Origin: Chlamydia muridarum str. Nigg
GTDB taxonomy: Bacteria; Chlamydiota; Chlamydiia; Chlamydiales; Chlamydiaceae
Reading direction: 5' to 3'
DNA length: 64,000 bases
NCBI RefSeq assembly: GCF_000006685.1
Contig: NC_002620.2
Coordinates: forward strand, 419,120 to 483,119
Positions 1-8,755 of the stretch are shown here, piece after piece (position 1 is the first letter of the stretch; the number at the start of each line of letters is the position of its first letter). The notes below the pieces were generated by a model. That model was not told the DNA's origin. It worked only from the letters and a program-made list of their open reading frames with translations, and made no database searches. The position numbers and the translations under genes were made by a program.

Positions 1-1404
1 GCAAAATACTCCTATGCGAGATACTCCTGGGAGAGAGGGGCCTTGGTAGTGTCGAGGTAAAGAGCGGATTGGAGTCCCCACACCTAAAAAGATGCCTCTA
101 GACCCCTTATTTAAGGCAGGGCCAGTGTAATCTAACGTATCATTTGCTGTGTCCGAAATGATAATAAGATCCTGATCAAATCGCATACGTTTTAATACGC
201 ATTCTAACAGACTAGGGAAGTTATTTAAATCTACGGATTGATCTGTAATCCATAAAAACTTCGTTAAAGAGAGCTGTCCTTCTCCAAGAATCCGTAAAGC
301 AGATCGTAGGGCTTCTTTCCAATATCGCTCTTTAACTACTGCGGCCGCTACAGCATGGAATCCTGCTTCTCCGTAGCTTTTGAGATCTTGAACTCCTGGC
401 ATAATTAGTGGAAAGAGTGGAGAAAGAATCTCTTGTAGTTTATTTCCTAGGAAAAAATCTTCTTGAAAAGGCTTTCCTACGATTGTTGCTGGGTAGATAG
501 CATCCTTTTTATGATATAAGTGCTGGCAGTTAAAGATGGGGAAATCATGCGTTAAACTGTAATATCCGAAGTGATCTCCGAAAGGGCCTTCCGGACGACG
601 CTTCCCTGCAAGAGCTTCTCCAGTCAGAATGAATTCGGCATCGCATAGTAGCGGGTGATTGGATAAGGGGGCTTTTTTAACAAAAGAAAGCTTTTTGTTT
701 TGTAAAAAAGAACAAAATAACAGCTCCGGAACATTTTCAGGCAGAGGCGCAATAGCTGATAGAATGAGAAAAGGATTGCCCGAAAGGAAGATCGTGACAG
801 GAAGATTTTGTTGTTTTTGCTCAGCTTCAAAGAAGTGAGCCCCGCCTCCTTTTTGAATTTGGAAATGCAAGCCTAGGGTTTGTTCATCAAATCGCTGCAT
901 ACGGTACATCCCCAAATTAGGGATACCATTTTCAGGGGATTGCGTATAAACCAAAGGGAGCGTTAAAAATGGCCCTCCATCTTCTGGCCAGCTTGTAAGC
1001 ATAGGAAGTTGTAAGAGATTAGGGGCATCTTGATGAAGAAATGGAGAAGGGCGAAACCGTTGTTTACGGAGTCCTAAAGACGAAAGCCCCCGTTTTAAAA
1101 GAGAACGATGTTGCCATAATGAAGAGAAAGAGGGGGGGGAGGATAGTAAGATAGCAATTTGATCAAAAATCCCAGAAGAAAGATCTGGAAATAGAAGATC
1201 AACACGTTTCTGCGTGCCAAATAAATTCGTGAGCACGGGAAAAGGAGATCCTTTAACATGATGAAAGAGAAGAGCTGGCCCTTCGTTTTCTACAACGCGA
1301 CGATGGATCTCTGCTATTTCTAAATAAGGATCTACGGGAGTATAGATGTCAATAAGTTCACGCTGAACACGTAGGTAATCCACCAAAGATCGTAAGGAAA
1401 ACAC
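1..1404 (-). CDS. UbiD-family decarboxylase (C-terminus cut by window edge)
   Basis: About 468 codons are visible and the C-terminus runs off the left edge. I place the start at GTG 1404, four codons after an in-frame TAG; the product opens with FSLRSLVDYLRVQRELID, typical of the UbiD N-terminus. Near the edge it reads GSRGIFLGVGTPIR, matching the conserved UbiD segment. UbiD enzymes are prenyl-FMN-dependent aromatic acid decarboxylases. By position this is the C. trachomatis CT085 orthologue, and chlamydiae make menaquinone by the futalosine route, so a decarboxylation in quinone synthesis is the likely role; that is inference. It is the last gene of the minus-strand block, separated from rpmB by a strong inverted repeat. 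Confidence 0.8.
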   Translation of the reverse strand, partial: MFSLRSLVDYLRVQRELIDIYTPVDPYLEIAEIHRRVVENEGPALLFHHVKGSPFPVLTNLFGTQKRVDLLFPDLSSGIFDQIAILLSSPPSFSSLWQHRSLLKRGLSSLGLRKQRFRPSPFLHQDAPNLLQLPMLTSWPEDGGPFLTLPLVYTQSPENGIPNLGMYRMQRFDEQTLGLHFQIQKGGGAHFFEAEQKQQNLPVTIFLSGNPFLILSAIAPLPENVPELLFCSFLQNKKLSFVKKAPLSNHPLLCDAEFILTGEALAGKRRPEGPFGDHFGYYSLTHDFPIFNCQHLYHKKDAIYPATIVGKPFQEDFFLGNKLQEILSPLFPLIMPGVQDLKSYGEAGFHAVAAAVVKERYWKEALRSALRILGEGQLSLTKFLWITDQSVDLNNFPSLLECVLKRMRFDQDLIIISDTANDTLDYTGPALNKGSRGIFLGVGTPIRSLPRHYQGPSLPGVSRIGVFC

Positions 1405-1485
1405 GCCGCAGTCCGTCTATTCGAATATTCAAAATAGTCTTCCTAGATTCCATAAGAAGGATTTTCTCGGGGGAGAAATAGATAC

Positions 1486-1516
1486 GCATGCTGAGAAAGA
1501 TTTTCTCTCAGCATGC
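1486..1516. terminator. Inverted repeat between rpmB and the UbiD-like gene
   Basis: Perfect 11-bp arms (1486-1496 and 1506-1516, GCATGCTGAGA) with a 9-base loop lie just after the rpmB stop. The position suits termination of rpmB, but there is no clean T-run on the minus side, so an intrinsic terminator is only probable. Confidence 0.5.
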
Positions 1517-1526
1517 ATATGAGAGA

Positions 1527-1796
1527 CTAAAAACCTTTGCTTTTAGCTCGGGCAACAACCTTATCCAAGCCCAATTTATCAACCAGACGTAAAGCTGCTG
1601 CGGAAATTTTGAGTTTAAGGAAGCGATTTTCTTCTGTAGACCAAAGTCTTTTAGTCATCATATTAGGGAGGAAGCGACGTTTTGTTCTTCCTGTAACTTT
1701 CAAACCGATTCCTTTTTTCTTTTTAGAAATCCCTCGGATAGCGTAGCTATATCCGCGACGAGGCTTTCTTCCTGTAAGAGCACATTTCTTCGACAT
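1527..1796 (-). CDS. rpmB: 50S ribosomal protein L28
   Basis: An 89-residue product starting [15 protein letters not shown], the usual L28 N-terminus with the TGK/TGR turn, followed by a basic middle ([13 protein letters not shown]) and the [16 protein letters not shown]-terminal segment. It is a structural protein of the large ribosomal subunit. The frame is open for 17 more codons upstream, but the ATG at 1796 gives the normal family length and is preceded by an AGGGAAG-like ribosome binding site. It lies 148 bp downstream of malQ, so it may have its own promoter or be a tail of the type III operon; the sequence does not settle this. Confidence 0.95.
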   Translation of the reverse strand: MSKKCALTGRKPRRGYSYAIRGISKKKKGIGLKVTGRTKRRFLPNMMTKRLWSTEENRFLKLKISAAALRLVDKLGLDKVVARAKSKGF

Positions 1797-1944
1797 GACT
1801 TCCCTATATTCACTGGCCGCTATCTCTCGACAGGGCAACTGTAACAAAAAGAAACCATGTTAGACCTTTTTTAATATATCGGGAAGAAGTTTTCTTGAAA
1901 ATGTAGCAGAAAATGTATTTCAAAATAAAAATACCTAAGTGCCT

Positions 1945-3528
1945 TTAAAAAAGTGATGCAAGTAAAGAATTTAGCTTGGAATGAGCGGATAATTGTTCAA
2001 TAGAAGGTTTAACTCGATATACCCAGTTATTTTTTGAAATAGTTCCAGGAAGATTAATTCTTTCTTGTAAAGGATTGGTCGAGATTAAGTCAGGACATAA
2101 AGCTAGGTAGTCGTTGATGAGATTGATATGAAAAATGGAAGAAGTTTTGTGAGAAAGTTTTAGGATTTCCTTATGATTATGAAAAGAAAGGGAAGGCGTA
2201 TAGGGCATTCCTAAAAATTGAGCAAATAATCTGGCTTCTTGGGGAGCTTCTTGCCACCATAAAGCTAAAGTAGAGGAGTCGTGGGTGGATAAACTCGTGA
2301 CGGATAGAGGATTATATTGATCGAAAGGTATGTAGGCGCCGGTACCTTCCCAGTCTCGTTCCCAGCGAGGAATTCGGGTGCCGCATACGGCTAAAGATTC
2401 GAGTGCTTGTTTTACATCTACGGGGATAGTGCCTAAATCTTCTCCTATAGGGAGCATCGATGAAGCTTTTAATAAATGGGACAAAATGTCTGTCCCTTGA
2501 TCTAGGTAGTCTTTAGGATCTTGTGGTTCGAAGCGTCCACGTCCCAATTCATCCCATACCCAAAATCTAAACAATCCAACTACATGATCAAGACGATATA
2601 AAGAATAAAAATTTTCTGCGTAACGCAATCTTTCTTTCCACCAATGGTAAGCGTCTTGTCGCAAAGTCTTCATGTTATAAATAGGGAGGTTCCAGTTTTG
2701 ACCTTCCGCATTATAAAAATCAGGAGGAGAGCCTACAGATTCGGAAGAAGAAAAATATTTTCTATAGAACCAGACATCACAGCTATCTTTACTGATAAGA
2801 ATGGGAATATCCCCCTTAATAAGACAGCCTTTGTGATCCGCATGTTTACGAACTTGCTTCATTTGTTCGAAGCAAAGGTATTGTAGATAGGAGTAAAACT
2901 CTATATCTTTAGCAAAGGTGTGTTCGTGTTGTGAAATGTAAGAAAGATCTGTGTAAGTTGTTGACCAATGATTAATCGGAAGGTAGTTAAGGTGTTCTCG
3001 AATGGAGCAGAAAAGAGCGTAAGGGTGTAACCAATATTTCTCTCGTTCACAAAAGTCACAAAAATCTGGATGGTTAGTAAGGTTTTTACTTTTACATACA
3101 CGAAAGTATTCTTTGAAAAAAGCTCTCTTCATAGGGATAACTTTCTCATAATTTACTTGAGAGAGCTGAGAAAGTCTTTGCATTTCTTGTATGAGTTTTC
3201 TTGAAGATGAGACTTCTTCTTTATAAGGAAGGGCCGATATAGATAGATGAAGGGGATTCAGAGATATGGAAGAAATGCTATTGTAAGGGCTTGAACAAGA
3301 TCCGGTGTCATTAATGGGGAGAATTTGAAGAATTTGAAATCCGCATAGAGTGCACCAGTCAATCATAGGGATCAGATCGAGAAACTCTCCTATTCCGCAG
3401 CTGTTTTGAGTATGTATGGAAAAAAGTGGCACACAAATCCCGTGTTTTGGGGAAGTATCGACTTGATTCCAAACTTTTCGAATAGGAGAGTTTTGGATGA
3501 TACGTAAGGATCGGGATAATAATGGCAT
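1945..3528 (-). CDS. malQ: 4-alpha-glucanotransferase (amylomaltase, GH77)
   Basis: Product of 527 residues when started at ATG 3528 (MPLLSRSLRII); the frame is open 10 codons further, but 3528 sits 4 bases after the scc1 stop and matches the C. trachomatis length I remember. GH77 motifs are all present: YRLDHVVGL with the nucleophile Asp near residue 314, GEDLGTIP with the acid/base Glu near 363, and STHDSSTLALWW with the third acidic residue near 419. The enzyme transfers glucan chains between maltodextrins and works with glycogen phosphorylase and debranching enzyme in chlamydial glycogen turnover in the inclusion. It is last in the cdsU-cdsV-copN-scc1 run, an odd neighbour for secretion genes but one that is conserved in the genus. 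Confidence 0.95.
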   Translation of the reverse strand: MPLLSRSLRIIQNSPIRKVWNQVDTSPKHGICVPLFSIHTQNSCGIGEFLDLIPMIDWCTLCGFQILQILPINDTGSCSSPYNSISSISLNPLHLSISALPYKEEVSSSRKLIQEMQRLSQLSQVNYEKVIPMKRAFFKEYFRVCKSKNLTNHPDFCDFCEREKYWLHPYALFCSIREHLNYLPINHWSTTYTDLSYISQHEHTFAKDIEFYSYLQYLCFEQMKQVRKHADHKGCLIKGDIPILISKDSCDVWFYRKYFSSSESVGSPPDFYNAEGQNWNLPIYNMKTLRQDAYHWWKERLRYAENFYSLYRLDHVVGLFRFWVWDELGRGRFEPQDPKDYLDQGTDILSHLLKASSMLPIGEDLGTIPVDVKQALESLAVCGTRIPRWERDWEGTGAYIPFDQYNPLSVTSLSTHDSSTLALWWQEAPQEARLFAQFLGMPYTPSLSFHNHKEILKLSHKTSSIFHINLINDYLALCPDLISTNPLQERINLPGTISKNNWVYRVKPSIEQLSAHSKLNSLLASLF

Positions 3529-3532
3529 AGGT

Positions 3533-3973
3533 CTACAGGTGATACATCCCCAGAGCATGTAGATCTGGGAGTTCTCCTTTTACAAGAGCTTGAATCCAAA
3601 TTTTGGCATGTTGAGAAAAAAGTACCAAGTAACGAGATAATTTTTCTCCGTTTAGATAGGTCATATTGATTCGGTCGCACAGATATAATTGATTCGAAAT
3701 CTCGCCATAAGCCAGGGTGCCTTTAATATTAGATTGAGGGGAACCATTAATAGATAAAGCAGCTCTAAATACCTTTTGTCTAAAAGTATTTTCAGGAAGT
3801 TTACCGAGAACAACTCCTGCAACTAAAAATCCTGAATTTCCATCTTCTTCAATTTGTACAGCAACGTCATTATAGCCAAATCGGACGACACAGGCATTAT
3901 TTTCATCTGGAGAGAGTGGACTATTAAGTTGGGCACTAAGTTCTGTAAGGAGTTGTTCGAATTGATTTTGCAT
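3533..3973 (-). CDS. scc1: Type III secretion chaperone Scc1 (SycE-like)
   Basis: A 146-residue acidic class I type III chaperone, formerly called SycE. The N-terminal helix (MQNQFEQLLTELSAQL), the central beta segment (FLVAGVVLGKLPENTFRQKVFRAALSIN is split by the fold) and the C-terminal helix before DLHALGMYHL follow the SycE/CesT plan. It lies directly downstream of copN, 33 bp away. In C. trachomatis, Scc1 pairs with Scc4 to form a heterodimeric chaperone that binds the N-terminus of CopN; that partnership is known for the family and not visible here. It should act in the bacterial cytoplasm. Confidence 0.9.
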   Translation of the reverse strand: MQNQFEQLLTELSAQLNSPLSPDENNACVVRFGYNDVAVQIEEDGNSGFLVAGVVLGKLPENTFRQKVFRAALSINGSPQSNIKGTLAYGEISNQLYLCDRINMTYLNGEKLSRYLVLFSQHAKIWIQALVKGELPDLHALGMYHL

Positions 3974-4006
3974 AATAGGAAGCGTTCTTTTCTGGGATTA
4001 TTTCTA

Positions 4007-5263
4007 TTATTGGTCTGCAGAGTTTGTTGTTGCTGATGGAATATCAGATAGAGACACTGGAGCATGAGGAGGAGTGCCATGGAAGGAAGGTTTGGGGAAA
4101 TCGCTAGGTTTAGGATAATCTTCGTTATCGGCATTCACGGTATCTAATGTGTTAGTAATTACTGTTGCTAGCTGCTGTTTTTTCTCAGCATTGCCGAATA
4201 TTCGTGGGGAACAACCATTGAGCGCTCGGTAAAAGAGATTTAAAACTTCAGTTTGAGGAGTAACGTCAGAACCAACAAGGCCATCCAACAATTTTTGAGC
4301 TTTTTGGGAGGACGGGAACTTATCTTCCACTAACTTTAAAAAAGTTTGAGCAAGATTACTGGGAGTTAGGGATGGTGGAAGGGTATGTCCTTCGGCTTTT
4401 AAATTGTCTTCTAGTCCTTTTGTATTTTTGTCAAAAAAACTGTCTACAGAGTTGAGGGCTTGTAGATTGCTGAGCTCCGTCATATACACTTGCAATTGTG
4501 GAGCAGGGATGGAAGGCCCTCCTGATTTGAGATCAGACACCATACCATTTGTTAAAAAATCTATAACAGCTGCTTTTTCTGTAGGAGAATAAGAGGATAG
4601 CATCTGACTTAGAGAAGCACAATTAGCCGGAGATGAGGTTACTTGGGTATACAATGCGCGTAATGATGCAGGGGAAGTGTTTGCTTTAGAAGCAAAGGCT
4701 TCTGATGCTAAAAGAACGTTGCGCCCTCCTTTGACTGCTTGAGGATTTTGTTGAAAAAGCGTCTGTTTTGCCTGAATAAGAGAGGCTCTTAATTTCCCAT
4801 CAGGAGGACTCGATTGAATCAGAAAGTCTAGAGCAAGATCTTTAATTGTGGGGTCCGAAAATTTGCCTGACAGCTTCTCAAGAATCTCTTCAGGAGAGGA
4901 ATCTTCACTCAGAGAATCCTTTAACCCTCGAAAATCTTCTCCAGAAACATCCGAAAGATTTTCTGTGAAGCGCTCTTCAAGAGAAGAGTCTGATTTCTCT
5001 TCTGTACTTTCTGATTTTTTTTCGGATTTACTAGTTGTTTTTCGACGAGCTTCTAATGACTGAAATTTGTCTTCTTTCTTTTTGATTCTAGTCGCTGCAG
5101 CAGGATTAGCAAGATCCTCACTTCCTTTAATCAAACTGGCTTCAGAAGCTTCCTGAGAGCCTATGATTTCTTGTGCATCCTGAGTAGCTGCTGCAGCTTG
5201 CGCTTGTGCTACGTTTACTGTTTGGGTTCCGCCTAACCCTCCAGCTCCTCCGGATGCAGTCAT
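4007..5263 (-). CDS. copN: CopN, type III secretion gatekeeper and effector (LcrE/YopN family)
   Basis: Product of 418 residues. The N-terminus is Gly/Ala/Gln-rich (MTASGGAGGLGGTQTV), typical of a type III secretion signal, followed by a charged low-complexity stretch around residues 60-105 rich in Lys, Glu and Ser, and then an all-helical YopN/MxiC-like body. The family plugs the secretion apparatus and is itself secreted; in chlamydiae CopN also binds tubulin or affects microtubules in some species. The last 30 residues are Pro/Ser-rich (KPSDFPKPSFHGTPPHAPV). It sits between cdsV and its chaperone scc1, 17 bp after the cdsV stop. The sequence differs clearly from the C. trachomatis protein I remember, which argues for a sister species. 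Confidence 0.95.
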   Translation of the reverse strand: MTASGGAGGLGGTQTVNVAQAQAAAATQDAQEIIGSQEASEASLIKGSEDLANPAAATRIKKKEDKFQSLEARRKTTSKSEKKSESTEEKSDSSLEERFTENLSDVSGEDFRGLKDSLSEDSSPEEILEKLSGKFSDPTIKDLALDFLIQSSPPDGKLRASLIQAKQTLFQQNPQAVKGGRNVLLASEAFASKANTSPASLRALYTQVTSSPANCASLSQMLSSYSPTEKAAVIDFLTNGMVSDLKSGGPSIPAPQLQVYMTELSNLQALNSVDSFFDKNTKGLEDNLKAEGHTLPPSLTPSNLAQTFLKLVEDKFPSSQKAQKLLDGLVGSDVTPQTEVLNLFYRALNGCSPRIFGNAEKKQQLATVITNTLDTVNADNEDYPKPSDFPKPSFHGTPPHAPVSLSDIPSATTNSADQ

Positions 5264-5280
5264 CTCTTCTTACCTCACGG

Positions 5281-7407
5281 TTAGAAAATTTGAATTCTTC
5301 CTAAAGGCTGGATTCTAATTTCAGGTAAGACCTCTTGATAAGAAATCACAGCAATATCAGGAAATTCTGTCTCTATTAATTTTCGTACATAGCGTCTGAC
5401 GTCAATTGCTGTCAACAGTACTGGGGGTTGGCCTCCAGGAGGTGTTGGGGTAATAGTCATTCGCATGGATTTTAAAATGAGGTTTACGGAATCTGGATCT
5501 AAGGCCAAATAAGAGCCCGCAGAAGTTTGTTTAATAGCGCCACGAATCATCTCTTCAATTTCAGGATCTAACAGGTAGACTGAAATTGCTGATTGCCCTT
5601 GAGAAAATTTGAAGCTGATATAAAGTTTCAAGGAAGAACGTACATACTCTGTCAGTAATACAGTATCTTTCTCAGTTTGGGCCCATTCGCTTAAAGATTC
5701 TAAAATGGTTCGCAAATCTTTGATGGAAATTTGCTCCTGAACTAAACGCTTGAAAATTTCTGTAAGCTTCTGCAGAGGAATAAGGCGTGTAACTTCTTTA
5801 ACAAGATCAGGGAAAGATCGTTCCATAAATTCAATCATAGAACGAACTTCCTGAATTCCTAGAAACTCTTGAGAGTTTCTATGGAAGAAGTAAGAAAGAT
5901 GAAGAATAATCACTTCCAAAGGAGACCAGTACTTAATAGCTGCTTTTTCTAAAATAGTAAGAGCATCGGTGCTGACCCAAGTTGAAGGCAAACCTGCAGC
6001 ATTTTTGTAAGTGATAAAAGGTAGATTATAACGAGAAAGGTTTTCTTCCACTTCGTTTGTTAAAACGTGGTTAGGAGGAATTTTCCCTCGAACATAGGGG
6101 ACTTCGTTAAGAAGAATCATATAATCATTCCCTTCTAAAGAAGGGGAATCTGTTCGTACGTGGATTCCTGGATAGCGAATTCCAATATCTTGATAAAGAG
6201 CTTGGCGCATTTTAGGAATCATATCATCCACAAAGCTTTGCCCTGATTTTGTTCTTTGCTGAATAAGTTTGGAAAGATCTTTACCAAGTTCGAGAATTAC
6301 AGGAAGAGTAAGCGCATAATCATCGGAGTTTTCTCCTGAGGCCGATGCTCCGTCAGCAGCACCTACGGTAGTAGAAGAACTGGAACTTCCCTTTTTGCCA
6401 GGAGAATTTTTCTTGGTGATTAACAAAATACCTAATACTGCAAAAACAACAGCCATTAGGGCAAATGACCATAAAGGGAATCCTTTAAAAAAACCGATTC
6501 CTAAGGTAGCTACCGCAGAGAGGAGTAAGGCTCTAGGTTCTTTAACCAACTGGCTAGAAATTTCTTTCCCGAGGTTTGTATCTTTATCACTAGATACTCG
6601 AGTAGTTACGATACCAGCGGTTAAAGAGATCAATAGGGAGGGAATTTGGGAAACTAATCCATCCCCAATAGTAATGAGGGTGTAAATGTGAGCAGCTTGA
6701 GCCATTGTCATGCCTTTCATTGTGACACCAATGACTAACCCTCCGACGATGTTAATCAAGGAGATGACGATACCGGCAATAACGTCTCCTTTGATGAACT
6801 TCATGGCTCCGTCCATGGCTCCGTAAAGTTCACTTTCCTTCTGAATTTGAGCTCGTTTATCGCGAGCTTGTGTGGCATCAATCATCCCCGCACGAAGGTC
6901 AGCATCAATAGCCATCTGTTTACCAGGCATCGCATCTAATCGGAATCGAGCAGCAACCTCAGCGACCCTTTCCGCACCTTTAGTAACCACAATAAACTGT
7001 ATGATGGTGATGATTAGGAAGATAATAAATCCAACGACATAGTTTCCTCCAACGACGAAGTCCCCGAAGGCCTGAATCACGTTCCCTGCATAAGCATGAA
7101 GGAGAATTTGTCTGGAAGAAGAGATGTTAATTCCTAATCGGAACATTGTGGTGATTAGGAGTAGGGAAGGGAAAACCGAGAGTTGCAATGCGCTAGGAAT
7201 ATATAAGGCAACCATCAGCAGGAATACGGAGATTGCCAAGTTGATGGTGATCATGAAATCCACCATAACTGGAGGCAATGGCATAATGATCATCAAGACC
7301 ACGCCCAACATCCACATAGCAAGGATGAGGTCGCTGGACTTGTTTATCATGTTCAGGGCCGCGTCTCCCCCGAATGTTCTACTGACAAAATTGAGTAGCT
7401 TGTTCAT
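5281..7407 (-). CDS. cdsV: CdsV, type III export gate protein (LcrD/FlhA family)
   Basis: Product of 708 residues. The first 330 or so hold several hydrophobic helices; the FHIPEP-family signature is clear at residues 154-168 (RFRLDAMPGKQMAID). A Ser/Gly-rich linker near 345-360 joins the membrane part to the cytoplasmic ring domain, which forms the nonameric docking platform for chaperone-substrate complexes. The start ATG shares one base with the end of cdsU, so translation of the two is coupled. Chlamydiae also carry a separate FlhA homologue; this gene groups with cdsU, copN and scc1 and is the virulence version. Confidence 0.96.
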   Translation of the reverse strand: MNKLLNFVSRTFGGDAALNMINKSSDLILAMWMLGVVLMIIMPLPPVMVDFMITINLAISVFLLMVALYIPSALQLSVFPSLLLITTMFRLGINISSSRQILLHAYAGNVIQAFGDFVVGGNYVVGFIIFLIITIIQFIVVTKGAERVAEVAARFRLDAMPGKQMAIDADLRAGMIDATQARDKRAQIQKESELYGAMDGAMKFIKGDVIAGIVISLINIVGGLVIGVTMKGMTMAQAAHIYTLITIGDGLVSQIPSLLISLTAGIVTTRVSSDKDTNLGKEISSQLVKEPRALLLSAVATLGIGFFKGFPLWSFALMAVVFAVLGILLITKKNSPGKKGSSSSSTTVGAADGASASGENSDDYALTLPVILELGKDLSKLIQQRTKSGQSFVDDMIPKMRQALYQDIGIRYPGIHVRTDSPSLEGNDYMILLNEVPYVRGKIPPNHVLTNEVEENLSRYNLPFITYKNAAGLPSTWVSTDALTILEKAAIKYWSPLEVIILHLSYFFHRNSQEFLGIQEVRSMIEFMERSFPDLVKEVTRLIPLQKLTEIFKRLVQEQISIKDLRTILESLSEWAQTEKDTVLLTEYVRSSLKLYISFKFSQGQSAISVYLLDPEIEEMIRGAIKQTSAGSYLALDPDSVNLILKSMRMTITPTPPGGQPPVLLTAIDVRRYVRKLIETEFPDIAVISYQEVLPEIRIQPLGRIQIF

Positions 7408-8489
7408 TACAGATTATCGAATTGGTTAATGTTTTTATTCTCAATGTTTTGCGCATTAAGAGAAGTAATGTAAAGAAGGATTTCCCCAACCGCTTCATAT
7501 GTGGTCTCAGGAATAAACTTCAACTCTTTTCCTTCATCTAAAAGCTGGTGTGCTAAGGGGACGTTCCGCATTATGGGAACTCCATACTTCTCAGCTTCCG
7601 CAATAATTCTTCGTGCTCTTAAGTTTACTCCCATGGCTATAATCCATGGAGCTTTGTATTTTTCAGGCATATAACCGATGGCAACGGCTATATCCTTAGG
7701 GTTAGATACGACAGCGCTCGCATGTTTAATTTGAGAGGAAGTGTCTTCATAGGCAATTTCTTGCGCAATTTGACGACGGCGCCCCTTAATTTCTGGGTTC
7801 CCTTCTGTATCTTTGAATTCCTGTTTAACTTCGAACTTTTCCATCTTCAGTTCTTTAGCAAAACTGTGTCGTTGATACACAAGGTCTATTACCGCAACAA
7901 CAAGGAAAAACATGCCAATGGAAGTAACAGCCTTGTATAAAATCTCTTTGAATATTTGCGCTGTAACTAAAGGGGGAACACCAGCTGTTTCAATAACAAG
8001 TTCTACACGATTTTTTAGAACAATATAGAGAATTAATGCTGCTCCAGAGATTTTAAAAATAGATTTAAGTAATTCAATAAACGTTTTTAATTTGAATTTT
8101 TGTTTAAGGTTTTCAATCGGATTGAATTTTTTTAAATCTGGTTTGAAAACTTCTGTGGAGAAAGTAGGACCAACAACTAAAAATCCTATTAATAATCCTA
8201 CAAAGCCTACTGCTCCTAGTAGAGGAAGTGAGACTGTAAGAATTAGCATTAAGCAGTTTTTCAAATAATAAACGGCAAGGCGAGGATCATGTTGTTGGGG
8301 AGCCGTTCGGAAAATGGATACTAAGAACCCTCCTAAATGTTCAGCAAAAAATGAAGACAGAGAAAACGTCATGAACATGGACACTATGAACGTAATCGCA
8401 GAAGGAAAATCTTGAGATTTGGCTACCTGCCCCTTTTTTCTAGCATCTCGAAGACGCTTGGGGGTCGCCTTTTCTGTTTTTTCGCCCAT
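7407..8489 (-). CDS. cdsU: CdsU, type III export switch protein (YscU/FlhB family)
   Basis: Product of 360 residues starting MGEKTEKATPKRLRDARKKG, the hallmark YscU/FlhB N-terminus. Four hydrophobic segments lie near residues 30-60, 80-108, 143-168 and 187-205, followed by a charged cytoplasmic domain containing the conserved KGRRRQIAQE region. In this family the cytoplasmic domain cleaves itself between Asn and Pro in an NPTH motif, switching substrate specificity. Here residues 263-266 read NPKD: Asn and Pro are kept, Thr and His are not. It is the first gene of the minus-strand secretion run and overlaps cdsV by one base. Confidence 0.95.
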   Translation of the reverse strand: MGEKTEKATPKRLRDARKKGQVAKSQDFPSAITFIVSMFMTFSLSSFFAEHLGGFLVSIFRTAPQQHDPRLAVYYLKNCLMLILTVSLPLLGAVGFVGLLIGFLVVGPTFSTEVFKPDLKKFNPIENLKQKFKLKTFIELLKSIFKISGAALILYIVLKNRVELVIETAGVPPLVTAQIFKEILYKAVTSIGMFFLVVAVIDLVYQRHSFAKELKMEKFEVKQEFKDTEGNPEIKGRRRQIAQEIAYEDTSSQIKHASAVVSNPKDIAVAIGYMPEKYKAPWIIAMGVNLRARRIIAEAEKYGVPIMRNVPLAHQLLDEGKELKFIPETTYEAVGEILLYITSLNAQNIENKNINQFDNL

Positions 8490-8755
8490 AGGTGGCCAGT
8501 TGCTTAAGCGCTAAAAGGAATATTTCGCAAGTTACCCTATGTAAATGTTTTTCTCAAGAAAGAAGGTGATTGAAGCTCATCTCTTTTATATACAAAGAGT
8601 AAGGCGTATCTCAAGCAAGAGAAGATTTTTTTTTAAAGAGTGTTTTTCATGAAGCGCTAATCTTGCTTTTTCTTTAGAATCTCTCTTCCCTTGTCAGTTA
8701 AGAAAGAAAGGCATTTTTTGCCTTTAAAAAAGAATCAAAATTTCTGGGTAATAAA

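Noticed and set aside
1537..1746. Plus-strand frame inside rpmB
   Set aside because: Shadow of the ribosomal protein gene on the other strand.
8708..8726. AAAGGCA/TGCCTTT hairpin in the ychF leader as a terminator
   Set aside because: There is no upstream gene on that strand to terminate; a chance or leader hairpin is as likely.
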